This document shows positions 1 to 8,260 of a DNA stretch of 64,000 nucleotides, piece after piece. Origin of the DNA: Actinomycetota bacterium (GTDB lineage: Bacteria; Actinomycetota; Geothermincolia; Geothermincolales; RBG-13-55-18); the NCBI GenBank assembly GCA_016931915.1, contig JAFGDU010000088.1, forward strand, positions 1 to 64,000. Reading direction: 5' to 3'. The position numbers and the translations under genes were made by a program. The stretch's first letter is position 1. Each line of letters begins with the position of its first letter. The notes under the pieces are model-generated. The model worked only from the letters and a program-made list of their open reading frames with translations. It ran no database searches and had not been told where the DNA came from.

Positions 1-84
1 CGAGTGGCGGAATTGGTAGACGCGCTGGGTTCAGGGTCCAGTGCTCGTATGGGCATGCGGGTTCGAGTCCCGCCTCGCCCACCA
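1..84 (+). tRNA. tRNA-Leu (CAG), 5' end cut by window edge
   Basis: The sequence folds as a class II tRNA. The D-arm region is GGCGGAATTGGTAGACGC, the anticodon stem-loop CTGGG-TTCAGGG-TCCAG carries CAG, there is a long variable arm, and the T-arm is GCGGG-TTCGAGT-CCCGC, followed by acceptor strand CTCGCCC and an encoded ACCA. Only the last four bases of the 5' acceptor strand (CGAG) are present, so about three bases lie before position 1. It decodes CUG. Confidence 0.95.
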
Positions 85-90
85 GGTATG

Positions 91-116
91 AAGGGACGGC
101 TCCATAGCCGTCCCTT
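91..116 (+). terminator. hairpin terminator after tRNA-Leu
   Basis: A perfect 11-bp stem, AAGGGACGGCT / AGCCGTCCCTT, closes a CCAT loop 6 bases after the tRNA CCA end. Only a short AT stretch follows (ATTA), so the T-run is weak, but position and stem length fit a transcription terminator. Confidence 0.7.
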
Positions 117-227
117 ATTACAACTGCATAGGCATTAGGGGTCGTGGCACAGCTCAGGCGGCGAATATGCGGCGAAAAAATTGACCAATGTATGCACGAG
201 CGGCGTCTAAAGCGAAGGAATGACAGC

Positions 228-256
228 TTGTTTGCCAGAAAAAATCGTTGTATAGT
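228..256 (+). promoter_or_regulatory. predicted sigma-A-type promoter for the 294-3670 gene set
   Basis: A TTGTTT box (228-233) is followed after 17 bases by TATAGT (251-256). A ribosome site GAGGTGAG lies at 281-288, just before the TTG start at 294. The -35 match is partial. Confidence 0.4.
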
Positions 257-293
257 AGCGCTCGCTCTACATTAAAGGGTGAGGTGAGAGCAG

Positions 294-1331
294 TTGTATG
301 CGCAGGTCAGGAGCCCGAGGTTCTCGCGCAGGCGGAGAAATCCCGCGCCGGCGATAATCATAGCCATCGCCGTGCTTATCCTGGGTTGCTGGATATTCAA
401 TGTAACATGCGGTGGTGGCGGGGAGGAAGTCGATACCTCGGCACTCACCGAGTATATCAACCGCGTGCGTCCGGTGATCGACACTTCCACCAGCGTCGGC
501 CAGAGCTGGTTCGCTATCCACTCTTCTCTGCCGCAGCTCGTTGCCAACCCCGATGGCCTTAACGACCAGCTTAAGGGGGTGGAGCAATCGTGTATGGATC
601 TACTGGACCAGGCGAAGGCGCTGGAGGTTCCAAAGGGTATGGAAACCACCCATACCGCGCTTCTCATATGTCTGGAGCAGCGTTACCGGGCCATGAAGAC
701 CTATCGCTCAGACCTCATCAATTCCCTCACTGCGGTAGACCTGGATGTCTATGCCAACAGCCTGGCCATGGATATGCAGGAGTTGATGTATTCCGACGGT
801 ACGTACCGCTTCTACAAGCGGGCGGTCACCGAGGCCCTGGACGAGAGCGCGGTTCAGGAAGTCGCCCCCCTCCCCGATTCCATCTGGCTGGCGGATTGGG
901 AACAGGCGGCCGTCGAAAGCGTCAAGACCTTTCTGGTGACCCTCAGGGGCACGGAAGTGCACGGCGTGGCCATAGGCACGGTGGCTCTCGATCCCGCGGG
1001 GAGCATAGACGAGGAAGGGGGGGAAACCGTGCACCGTCTGCCCGCCACCGAGGAGATAAAGTTAACCGTCAACGTCGAAAACCAGGGAAATCGCGAGGAG
1101 CAGAACTTGATCGTGACGGTGAGCCTGTACACGGTGACGGACCCCGCTCCCGTGCGGCAGGAGCAGACGATCCCCTCCATCGGCCCGGGCGAGACATTAC
1201 AGGTCGAGATAATAGGTCTGAGGCCGACTGCCGGCGGAGTGCGCAATATACTCGAGATCACAGTAGAGCCGGTCCCCCAGGAGTCCTTCGTGGAAAACAA
1301 CCAGAAATTGATATACTTCACGGTAGAGTAA
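294..1331 (+). CDS. membrane-anchored protein with CARDB-like C-terminal domain, function unknown
   Basis: This 345-residue protein starts at TTG behind GAGGTGAG. The N-terminus is very basic (residues 1-17) and is followed by one hydrophobic segment at about 19-38, so it is an anchored or exported protein. The middle (about 45-215) is predicted helical and not recognised. Residues about 245-345 contain the pattern L-x-V-x-V-x-N-Q-G-N with alternating strands and a 'PGET' turn, like CARDB/BACON-type Ig-fold domains. It is followed 36 bases later by a histidine kinase gene and may be cotranscribed with it. A role as an extracytoplasmic partner of that kinase is only an inference from position. 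Confidence 0.7.
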   Translation: MYAQVRSPRFSRRRRNPAPAIIIAIAVLILGCWIFNVTCGGGGEEVDTSALTEYINRVRPVIDTSTSVGQSWFAIHSSLPQLVANPDGLNDQLKGVEQSCMDLLDQAKALEVPKGMETTHTALLICLEQRYRAMKTYRSDLINSLTAVDLDVYANSLAMDMQELMYSDGTYRFYKRAVTEALDESAVQEVAPLPDSIWLADWEQAAVESVKTFLVTLRGTEVHGVAIGTVALDPAGSIDEEGGETVHRLPATEEIKLTVNVENQGNREEQNLIVTVSLYTVTDPAPVRQEQTIPSIGPGETLQVEIIGLRPTAGGVRNILEITVEPVPQESFVENNQKLIYFTVE

Positions 1332-1367
1332 CGTAGGCACTGATTTTAGGTTGGTGGCTTGACCCCC

Positions 1368-2963
1368 ATGTATTCCGAGGGCCTTGATCTATTGCGGGAG
1401 CACCTCGATGAGATCGTCGAGGAGATCGTACAGCGACTGCTCAACAACGTACCTTCGTTCACGCGCATGCCGGTGAAGTTCCATGCCACGCTGCGCAAGA
1501 TCGGCCGTAATGCATGCTTGACCCTGTTGCTCCAGCTCGAGGAAGGGCGGGTCAGCTTCGAGAGCATCGACTGGATGTACCTTCAGAGATTCGAACTGTC
1601 CGATATACTGCGGGCATTTCAGGTTGGGAGCGAGATCTACTGGAAGTGGATAAAGCGGCTGTGGGACGAAGCTGGCTACACATCGGAGGAGAAACTCCAG
1701 GCCGCGGAGATAGTATGGGAGACATACTTCAGGGCCGCCAACACCGTAGCCCGGGATTACATGAAACAACGCCAGGAGGCCGTAAAGGATTTCAACGGGT
1801 TTCTCAACCTCGTACGGGTCACCCAGGATCGCGTGGTGCTGATGCGACTCATGGTGGAAGGGGCTTGCGACATCCTGGGTTATCGCCGTGCCGTCTTCTT
1901 TCTCTTCGAGCACGATATGCTCATCCCGCTGTCGGCGCATGACCGTGACGACCCTTCCTGGGGAGACAGAGTGATGGAGGAGAAAAAGCAGTACCCCATC
2001 TCCCCTATGTCGACCTCGATAGAGGCACGCGCTTTCTTCGGCAGCACCATCAAGACCGCCCAGGCATCGCAGAAAGAGCGCATCGCTTTCATGACCCCCG
2101 AGCCGGAGGCAACCTATATCCTCATCCCGGTGAATCCGGCCGGCTCACCGCGGGGATTACTGTACATCGAGACAGACGCGCCCGGCTACGTCATCGCCGA
2201 CAGGGACCTGGAGGTCCTTACATCATACGCCGATACAGTAGGTATGGCCCTTGAGAATACGCGTCTCTACCGCGAGGTAATGGCCAAACGTAATGTTATG
2301 GACCAGCTCATGTCGCGCGTGAACACGGCCCACGAGGAGGAAAGGGCGCGCATCGCTCGTGAGCTGCATGACTCAGTGGCGCAGTCGCTGCTCAAGATAA
2401 TCTATGCAGCCGGTTTCGCTATCGATTTTCTCAAGGAGGATCCCAGGCTGGCCGTGGAGGAAGTCGAGGAGGTGCAGCAGAGGGCCAAGGACTGTTTGAG
2501 AGAACTGCGCGAGATCATGGCCAACCTCAGGCCAACATCCCTGGACATCCTGGGTTTGAGGGAGACCATCACCCGTTACGCGGAGCAGTTCGAGGAGGAA
2601 TATGCCATCAGCACCAGCGTCGATCTCAAGGGGTTGGAGTCGATTCCCACCTCGGTTGAACTCGCGATCTTCCGCATCCTGCAGGAGGAGCTGACCAACG
2701 TGCGCAAGCACTCAAAGGCGGAATCGGTCAAGATCAAGACCGAGGCATCCCAGGGAGACCTGCTGCTCACCGTCGAGGACGACGGCATAGGATTCGATCC
2801 GGATATGCTCGCGGCGGAACTGGAGCGCGGCGAACACCTGGGTCTCGTGGCCATAAGGGAAAGGGCTGAACTGCTGGGAGGACAGCTTACGATCAATTCT
2901 TTGCCGGGGATGGGTACGAGCATAAGCGTGAGGATCCCCATGATCACCGGGGGCGAGGACTGA
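1368..2963 (+). CDS. GAF-domain sensor histidine kinase, NarL/DesK (HisKA_3) type
   Basis: This 531-residue kinase lacks transmembrane segments and is probably cytoplasmic. Residues 1-140 form a helical region resembling RsbRD_N-type sensor domains, and about 145-300 is a GAF domain. The HisKA_3 dimerisation box ARIARELHDSVAQS has the phospho-acceptor at about His334. An HATPase_c domain follows, with the N box in LQEELTNVRKHSKA and G boxes EDDGIGF and HLGLVAIRERA. ATG 1368 is preferred because GGTGG lies about 10 bases upstream; a TTG at 1359 would add three residues. The stop codon overlaps the response regulator start (TGATG), so the two form a translationally coupled two-component system. 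The signal is unknown. Confidence 0.93.
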   Translation: MYSEGLDLLREHLDEIVEEIVQRLLNNVPSFTRMPVKFHATLRKIGRNACLTLLLQLEEGRVSFESIDWMYLQRFELSDILRAFQVGSEIYWKWIKRLWDEAGYTSEEKLQAAEIVWETYFRAANTVARDYMKQRQEAVKDFNGFLNLVRVTQDRVVLMRLMVEGACDILGYRRAVFFLFEHDMLIPLSAHDRDDPSWGDRVMEEKKQYPISPMSTSIEARAFFGSTIKTAQASQKERIAFMTPEPEATYILIPVNPAGSPRGLLYIETDAPGYVIADRDLEVLTSYADTVGMALENTRLYREVMAKRNVMDQLMSRVNTAHEEERARIARELHDSVAQSLLKIIYAAGFAIDFLKEDPRLAVEEVEEVQQRAKDCLRELREIMANLRPTSLDILGLRETITRYAEQFEEEYAISTSVDLKGLESIPTSVELAIFRILQEELTNVRKHSKAESVKIKTEASQGDLLLTVEDDGIGFDPDMLAAELERGEHLGLVAIRERAELLGGQLTINSLPGMGTSISVRIPMITGGED

Positions 2964-3670
2964 TGAGCGAGGGAAGCGGCGATTCCATCAACGTCATGCT
3001 GGTAGATGACCACGAGGTCGTACTGGAGGGGCTCATTCGCATCCTGGAGAAACAGGGCGGGATAAAGATCGTCACCGTAGCCCGCAGCGCGGAAGAGGCC
3101 CTGGAAAAGATAGCAAGATTCCCTCCAGACGTGATCATCGTGGACATCCAACTTCCCGGCATGAACGGCATCGAGTTGATCAAGCGCGTGAAGAGAGAGT
3201 ATCCGGAGATAGAGGCCATCACCCTTACCGTCTTCGACGACGAGCAGTTCGCAAAACAGGCGATCAAGGCCGGCGCCATCGGCTACGTCATCAAGGATGC
3301 GGCAAAGGACGAACTGGTGAAAGCCGTGCGCGCGGCGGCGAAAGGGGAGACGCTGATCTCGACCTCGGTGGCGCGCAAGCTTATCGAGGAGATCAGCGAG
3401 CCGGCGGGGCGCAAGAAGAAAAAGGAAGAGGGTTTCGAGGAGCTGTCCCAACGCGAGATGGACGTGATCAAGTTGATGACCAAGGGATACAACAACCGCC
3501 AGATAGCCGATATCCTCTTCATCAGCGAACATACGGTCAAGGTCCACATCCGCAACATCTTCCGCAAGATAGGGGTGGTGGACCGTACCAACGCCGTCTT
3601 GTGGGCGCTGGAGAGGGGCCTGGTGCTCAAGGACAAGGACAGTATCAAGCCGGACAAGCCGGCTATCTGA
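2963..3670 (+). CDS. NarL/FixJ-family response regulator
   Basis: This 235-residue protein has a receiver domain at 1-125 with the acidic pair in LVDDHE, phospho-acceptor D61 in VIIVDIQLPG, and a conserved Lys near 'YVIKDAAKDEL'. Its C-terminal LuxR-type helix-turn-helix (about 165-225) includes LSQREMDVIKLM and HTVKVHIRNIFRKIGV. It overlaps the kinase gene by one base and is almost certainly its partner, acting as a DNA-binding transcription regulator after phosphotransfer. The target genes are not evident. The linker between domains is rich in lysine. Confidence 0.95.
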   Translation: MSEGSGDSINVMLVDDHEVVLEGLIRILEKQGGIKIVTVARSAEEALEKIARFPPDVIIVDIQLPGMNGIELIKRVKREYPEIEAITLTVFDDEQFAKQAIKAGAIGYVIKDAAKDELVKAVRAAAKGETLISTSVARKLIEEISEPAGRKKKKEEGFEELSQREMDVIKLMTKGYNNRQIADILFISEHTVKVHIRNIFRKIGVVDRTNAVLWALERGLVLKDKDSIKPDKPAI

Positions 3671-3683
3671 TGCTCGGTATCAG

Positions 3684-4376
3684 CTAGCCGAACTTCTTTT
3701 TCACGTAGGCGGCCACCAGCCCGGAGGCGCCAGGTCCGATGATCTTGCCGTGTCCGGGGTACATGTATTCCAGCTCCAATCCCGCCAGCCTGCGCATGGA
3801 GGCCTCTATATCCTCCAGGCTGTAACTGGCACAGACAGTGGGAGGGCCGACGCGCCCGCGGTAATTGGAGACCATGTCGCCGACGAAAGCACGCCGGTTA
3901 GCACGGTCGAGAAAGCACATGCCGCCCGGGGTGTGTCCGGGAAGGGCGATTACCTCGAGCCCCAACTCCTCGATTGTCTCCCCGCCTGCCAGGAGCATAT
4001 CTACCTCTGCGGCCTGGCATTTCTGGTAGCTCATGGTGATAGACCGGGGCAACTTCGCGAGCAGGCGGCCGAGGCTATTGAGGTCGCTGCCGATCTCCGG
4101 CGGCTTGTTTCCTTCTATGTATGGGACGTCGGCGGCTCCCGCGGCTACCAGGGCTCCGCTCTCCTTTTTCAGCTGCGCGAGATTGCCGGTATGATCGGCA
4201 TGGTAATGGGTGATGAGTATATGGGTGAGCTCCTGCGGCTTCACCCCCTTTTCCGTCAGAGCCTCGTCGATGCGCTTGCGGGCCTTGGGGTTGCCCGTAT
4301 CGACGAGGTAACAGTGGTCGCCCTTGACCAGGTAGCAGTTCTCGATCAGGCTTGCGATGCGCATGATCTCGTCCAT
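3684..4376 (-). CDS. metallo-beta-lactamase-fold hydrolase
   Basis: This 230-residue MBL-fold protein has the zinc-binding motif T-H-Y-H-A-D-H-T-G, a second histidine in 'LPGHTPGG' and the later D and H ligands in 'FVGDMV' and 'YPGHG'. It resembles glyoxalase-II/RNase Z-like small hydrolases, and the substrate cannot be told. ATG 4376 is chosen because GGAAGAG lies just upstream; a longer open frame to 4550 has no ribosome site and runs into the upstream gene. The gene is 59 bases behind a Cys-rich ferredoxin gene on the same strand, so they probably share a transcript. Confidence 0.88.
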   Translation of the reverse strand: MDEIMRIASLIENCYLVKGDHCYLVDTGNPKARKRIDEALTEKGVKPQELTHILITHYHADHTGNLAQLKKESGALVAAGAADVPYIEGNKPPEIGSDLNSLGRLLAKLPRSITMSYQKCQAAEVDMLLAGGETIEELGLEVIALPGHTPGGMCFLDRANRRAFVGDMVSNYRGRVGPPTVCASYSLEDIEASMRRLAGLELEYMYPGHGKIIGPGASGLVAAYVKKKFG

Positions 4377-4435
4377 CTCTTCCGCCCCCTCTCGCCGCGG
4401 CCCGGTATGCCGCTGGAATCCCGCCTCCCTTGCTA

Positions 4436-5233
4436 TTATTTCACCTCGACATAGGCGCTGATACGGTCGATACACTCGTCTATATAACCGGGATTGTCCA
4501 CGGTGATGGTGATGGCGTCCACGGGGCAGGCCGTGGCACAGCGGCTGCAACCCTTACACTCCTCTCCCACCACCGCGATGCCGTCGACGATCTCTATCTG
4601 CTTGAAAATGCAGGCATCGACGCACCTGCCGCATGCGTTGCAATCACCGGTAACTTCCACCTTCACGCCCTCCAGCCTGACCAGGATTTCACGCACGTCC
4701 CTCGGCGCATAGTGTATGCCCCCGGTCAGGCAGCAGCAGGGGCAGCAGTGGCAGATGGTCATGAGACGGTTGTAGTTTTTCACGCCCAGGCCCATAGCGT
4801 CTATCTTTACCTTGCCGACTACCGGTATCAGCCCCTCTGCTACCGCCCTGCGATGGTGCATCAGGGCTTCCTCCCTGCCGACGTGCCTGCCGACCTCGGG
4901 GCTTATCTCCCGCGCTCCCTCGCCCACGAAGATACACCCGATGTCTATATCGTATTCCTGGCAGTCGTTTCCCTTACGGCAGAGGCAGTAATCCAGGATC
5001 ACGTGGTAGCAGGCTTCGTTGATAAAATGCTCGACGATGGAGACGGGCAGAGCGGTTCCTTCGCTTGTCTCGACTCCTTCATAGACCGGGATATAGGTGA
5101 AATTCGTGCCCTTGGCGTCCATGGAAAGCTTCATGAGACGTCCCAGGACCGGTACGTTCAGCGTCTTGAACATCGCGTTCTTGAATCTGCTGGTCTTGGC
5201 GAAGAATGCAACGCTTTTTCTGCCTCTGCCCAT
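4436..5233 (-). CDS. Cys-rich iron-sulfur protein with C-terminal 2[4Fe-4S] ferredoxin domain
   Basis: This 265-residue protein ends in two ferredoxin-type clusters (C198, C201, C204, C208 and C226, C229, C232, C236), enough for two [4Fe-4S] centres. Unlike simple ferredoxins it has about 190 further residues with additional cysteines: C83, C85, C91 and C100 in a CLCRKGNDC region, and a dense CHCCPCCC motif at 161-168. These could bind another cluster or metal. It is probably a cytoplasmic electron-transfer or metal-handling protein. The neighbours are an MBL hydrolase downstream and a duplicated Cys-pair protein upstream. The ferredoxin part is certain; the N-terminal role is unknown. Confidence 0.85.
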   Translation of the reverse strand: MGRGRKSVAFFAKTSRFKNAMFKTLNVPVLGRLMKLSMDAKGTNFTYIPVYEGVETSEGTALPVSIVEHFINEACYHVILDYCLCRKGNDCQEYDIDIGCIFVGEGAREISPEVGRHVGREEALMHHRRAVAEGLIPVVGKVKIDAMGLGVKNYNRLMTICHCCPCCCLTGGIHYAPRDVREILVRLEGVKVEVTGDCNACGRCVDACIFKQIEIVDGIAVVGEECKGCSRCATACPVDAITITVDNPGYIDECIDRISAYVEVK

Positions 5234-5296
5234 TTCCAGTTGACCTCCTATTCTCGTCGAGAGAACGGCCCCTCAGCCCTTTAAAGCCATGGCCTA

Positions 5297-6439
5297 TCAG
5301 TAGGGGAGGATGAAACGGCCCTCCTCCGGCAACATGCGCCTGATCTCGAGGAAGTTGCCCTCGAGACGGGGGCCTATGAGATAGTCCCAGGTGGTATCCC
5401 CGGCTTTGAGGTGCTTGATGTCAGCGGGTTCCTGCTCCAGGGCTTCGAATACACCCGCGATCTTCCAGGCCAGCAGATGGGGGAAGGGCACTCCGTCTAT
5501 CTCGGCCTCGATAAGAAAAGGCCTGCGTGAGACCTTTCTGGGTTTTCCCCACCCCAGGAATGGTAGGCTCATGAAGAAATGCCGGTATGCCGTCTTGTAG
5601 TTGTCCCCCTTCAAAAGGCGGTATTCCGCTGCCGACTTGGCTGCCAGCGCCGCCCCTATATCGTCGGGGAGCGCTCCTTCCTTACTTCCCTTCACTTCGT
5701 CCACAACTTGCTGCCATCCCAGGGCGGATGTGATCACCAGGTGGCGGTGAGTGCCCGTCTCGTAGATGGTTCCCAGTTCAGCATCCCAACGCAGCTTCCA
5801 TGGAAAGACCGGCAGGCGGCATTTCTCGCATACCTCGAGGTCGTAATCGCGTTTGGGGCGGCGGGGCGCCCGCTTGTGGCCTTCTGTCTGCCCTGCATAA
5901 GATCTATCGCGCCTCCTGCCCACCTTGCGTATGGTGATATCCCATTCGTGCTCCGACGCCTCGTTGAGCGAAAGCAGGGCTTCTACGCCGAACAGGCCTT
6001 CCCAGAAACCCCATATATCACCGGCCATGAGATGCGGATGATAGGGATGGCGCGCCTTTACCACCAGCTCCTTGCGTGGTTTTATCTTGGAGATGGTGAT
6101 GTTGCCGCAACCGAAAAACGCCGCTTCCTCGAAGGTAGACCTGACGATGCGTTTTGCCAGAGGCCAGTGGCGCAGCATCAAACGGCGCAGGCCTCTCATC
6201 TGGGATGCCACCGCCTCTCGGGTGAACGCGCGGCGGCACTCTCGCAGCGTATCGAGTAGCTGATCCCCGCGCAGTCGTACCCCTTCCTCCAGAAGCGCCT
6301 TTATATCTTCCTCGTCGAGGAAGATCAGACGTTCGGAGCGCTTGGACTGAAAGTAGATCCCTCCATCGGTGGTCCAGACGAGTTTGCGGTTGAGTGAACG
6401 CGGCAAAGCGCAAACGGGACAGTCCTCACGACCCGGCAT
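5297..6439 (-). CDS. uncharacterised protein with two similar Cys-pair halves
   Basis: This 380-residue protein is not recognised. It appears to be an internal duplication: C7-P-V-C10 followed by a W...G-x-I-Y segment recurs as C204-E-K-C207 followed by 'W...LGTIYETG'. Later segments also match, each having a P-H-L-x-A-x-x-I run and a W-D-x-x-I strand ('EWDITI' and 'TWDYLI'). Each half may be a small zinc-ribbon plus an alpha/beta domain. No transmembrane segment or signal is seen. ATG 6439 lies nine bases after AAGGAGGT; the ATG at 6448 abuts that site and is less likely. It is upstream of the Cys-rich ferredoxin gene on the same strand. Confidence 0.75.
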   Translation of the reverse strand: MPGREDCPVCALPRSLNRKLVWTTDGGIYFQSKRSERLIFLDEEDIKALLEEGVRLRGDQLLDTLRECRRAFTREAVASQMRGLRRLMLRHWPLAKRIVRSTFEEAAFFGCGNITISKIKPRKELVVKARHPYHPHLMAGDIWGFWEGLFGVEALLSLNEASEHEWDITIRKVGRRRDRSYAGQTEGHKRAPRRPKRDYDLEVCEKCRLPVFPWKLRWDAELGTIYETGTHRHLVITSALGWQQVVDEVKGSKEGALPDDIGAALAAKSAAEYRLLKGDNYKTAYRHFFMSLPFLGWGKPRKVSRRPFLIEAEIDGVPFPHLLAWKIAGVFEALEQEPADIKHLKAGDTTWDYLIGPRLEGNFLEIRRMLPEEGRFILPY

Positions 6440-6522
6440 TATTTCCATACCTCCTTCTCCAACAGGTTACTCAAGTGCCCCCCGCGGCGCAACACGATTT
6501 TTTAGAGACCATCGGAATTCGA

Positions 6523-6778
6523 GGGAAAAGGCCCCGCAAGGGGAAGCGCTGCCTTCTCCGCAAGTGGGGACGGGCTACCTCCTGGCGGACAACCGGACCA
6601 TGCCCGCGGGTGGGGTCGGCATAGGGATGAAAGGGAAAAGGCCCCGCAAGGGGAAGCGCTGCCTTCTCCGCAAGTGGGGACGGGCGATGCGCGGATATAA
6701 CTCGGGGATGTTCGTGTTCCATTTCATGTAAAGGGAAAAGGCCCCGCAGGGGGAACGGGGCCTTCCGCAAATGCGGAC
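6523..6778. repeat. three direct copies of a roughly 53-bp G+C-rich repeat
   Basis: Copies at 6523-6575 and 6633-6685 are identical over 53 bases. A shorter, diverged copy lies at 6733-6778. Each begins GGGAAAAGGCCCCGC. Unit starts are 110 and 100 bases apart. The copies sit between the divergent genes at 5297-6439 and 7383-8030 and do not encode a convincing protein. Confidence 0.85.
6738..6764. terminator. terminator-like hairpin in the third repeat copy
   Basis: AAGGCCCCG / CGGGGCCTT forms a perfect 9-bp stem around a 9-base loop. No long T-run follows on either strand. No gene reads into it from the left on the plus strand, so its role is unclear; it may be the ancestral structure of the repeat. 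Confidence 0.4.
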
Positions 6779-7382
6779 TCCTATGGGGATTAAGGGGATA
6801 CCTCAGGGATATTCGGTGTAGCTGCGAATGTGGTGCGAGTGTTCTGCGTTCGTTGCTACGTTCGTTGCTGCGAATGAGCTGCGATCGTTGATATTGATAG
6901 CGTCATGGGCGAGGACCATTTCAAGTAGTCCGTCTGGGCTGCATTCGATTGCAATTGGGGTAGATGGCTGTCTCGGCTAGTCGGCTTCGGATGGTGCTAG
7001 GGGAATGCTACTAAGTCTACTTAAGGGGGCTGCGATTAATGCTGTATCCGGCTCGCCCACGACGTCTGATTGCTGTTTACTAAGGCACTATTTCCCCGGT
7101 GTCCGCTTGGGGCCTTTTTCAAAGAACTTGGCACGTTTAAAACATACATTAATAACCAGCTTGAGCACCATTCCTCGAGGGTAGTAATTAGCGGGACCAC
7201 TAATACCAGGGTATTATTCGCCATATAGCTGGAATCCCGGGGTGGAAAGTCGGCCACTCACCAGCCGGAAAAACAAAAAACATACAACTTACGCACAATT
7301 GTATGTATTTCAGCTGTGAGCTGACTGTCTGTGTTACACTTATGCACGGCCATCAGCTGGAACAGGAAGGACATATCGGAGA
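6779..7382. other. gene-free spacer with short inverted repeats before the PHP gene
   Basis: No convincing gene is seen. A 12-bp near-perfect tandem repeat lies at 6847-6870. Two inverted repeats stand just before the PHP gene: ACATACAA / TTGTATGT (7280-7287 and 7299-7306) and TCAGCT-GTG-AGCTGA (7310-7324). A possible -10 box TACACT is at 7335-7340, with no good -35. The inverted repeats are candidate operators. The stretch from about 7080 to 7330 is more AT-rich than its surroundings. Confidence 0.45.
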
Positions 7383-8030
7383 TTGATCGTAGACCTGCAC
7401 GTTCACACTAATCACTCCTCTTTCTGCAGCCAGCTCTCGCCTGGAGAATTGCTGGTGCGGGCAAAAATGATAGGGCTTGATGCCGTGGCGGTGACGGAAC
7501 ATTCAGTCTATAGCGGCGCTCATATTACCTGTGAAATGGGCCTGGCCGAGGGCTTTCGGGTGTTCAAGGGAGTAGAGGTCTATACCACCGGTGGCGACAT
7601 GCTCGTTTTCGGTACGGAAGTGGAAGTGTGCCCGGACATGGAATTCGAAGAGTTGCTGCAAGCCGTGCGCGAGGTGGGGGGAGTGATCGTAGCAGCCCAC
7701 CCCACCAGGGGTTATTGGGGCCATCACCGTAAATACAAGGGGTTCCCTCCCCGCGAGGTGCTGGAACGGGTCGATGCCATCGAGACCCTCAACGGTGGCT
7801 GCTCTTACCAGGAGAACGTCCAGGCGACCCGCCTGGCGACCGAACTCGGATTGCCGCAAGTGGGCGGCAGTGATGCTCATTCAGTCTCCCAGGTGGGCAG
7901 ATGTGTAACCGTATTCCCGCGGCCAATTCAAGGTGACGATGAACTCGCCCGCTTTATCAGGGAGGGCGAGTGCGTGGCTGCGTATCTGGACGGCATTCTT
8001 ACCTTGCCCGACACCGTCTCCGGGGAATGA
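7383..8030 (+). CDS. PHP-domain phosphoesterase
   Basis: This 215-residue protein shows the PHP metal-binding motifs in order: D-L-H-V-H-T-N-H near the start, T-E-H, 'GVEVYT', A-A-H-P-T, and G-S-D-A-H near residue 160. Stand-alone PHP proteins hydrolyse phosphoesters such as 3',5'-nucleoside bisphosphates or RNA ends with two or three metal ions; the substrate here is unknown. The start is TTG 7383 with AGGAAGG about 12 bases upstream; no ATG or GTG is better placed. Candidate operators lie 60-100 bases upstream. Confidence 0.88.
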   Translation: MIVDLHVHTNHSSFCSQLSPGELLVRAKMIGLDAVAVTEHSVYSGAHITCEMGLAEGFRVFKGVEVYTTGGDMLVFGTEVEVCPDMEFEELLQAVREVGGVIVAAHPTRGYWGHHRKYKGFPPREVLERVDAIETLNGGCSYQENVQATRLATELGLPQVGGSDAHSVSQVGRCVTVFPRPIQGDDELARFIREGECVAAYLDGILTLPDTVSGE

Positions 8031-8260
8031 GCAAGCAGGGTGCGCCATGCATCGAGCCGGGAGTAGCGGCGGTATGGACAACAGCATGATTACGCCAAAA
8101 GGGGGCACATTAAAGATCTCTCGTGCCCTGGTGCATGCGCTCGCCCCGTCTTGGGCGCAACGGTGGGTGACCTTAGCAGTGCGATATTGCGGCGAGTATG
8201 CTTATATTATGTCCTGCGGGTAATACGAGATGCAGCCCGCAGGGCCTAGAGGTGATACAG

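Noticed and set aside
4430-5284. Plus-strand open frame opposite the Cys-rich ferredoxin gene
   Set aside because: The minus strand has clear ferredoxin motifs and a good ribosome site; the plus frame has no recognisable domain.
7036-7257. 73-codon minus-strand frame in the spacer before the PHP gene
   Set aside because: No ribosome site, codon use unlike the neighbours, and no recognisable similarity; left as non-coding.
8085-8098. A 14-base match to the lacZ-alpha start region of common cloning vectors (CATGATTACGCCAA)
   Set aside because: Flanking sequence does not match a vector, the match is short, and the region is a normal spacer; chance is the best explanation.
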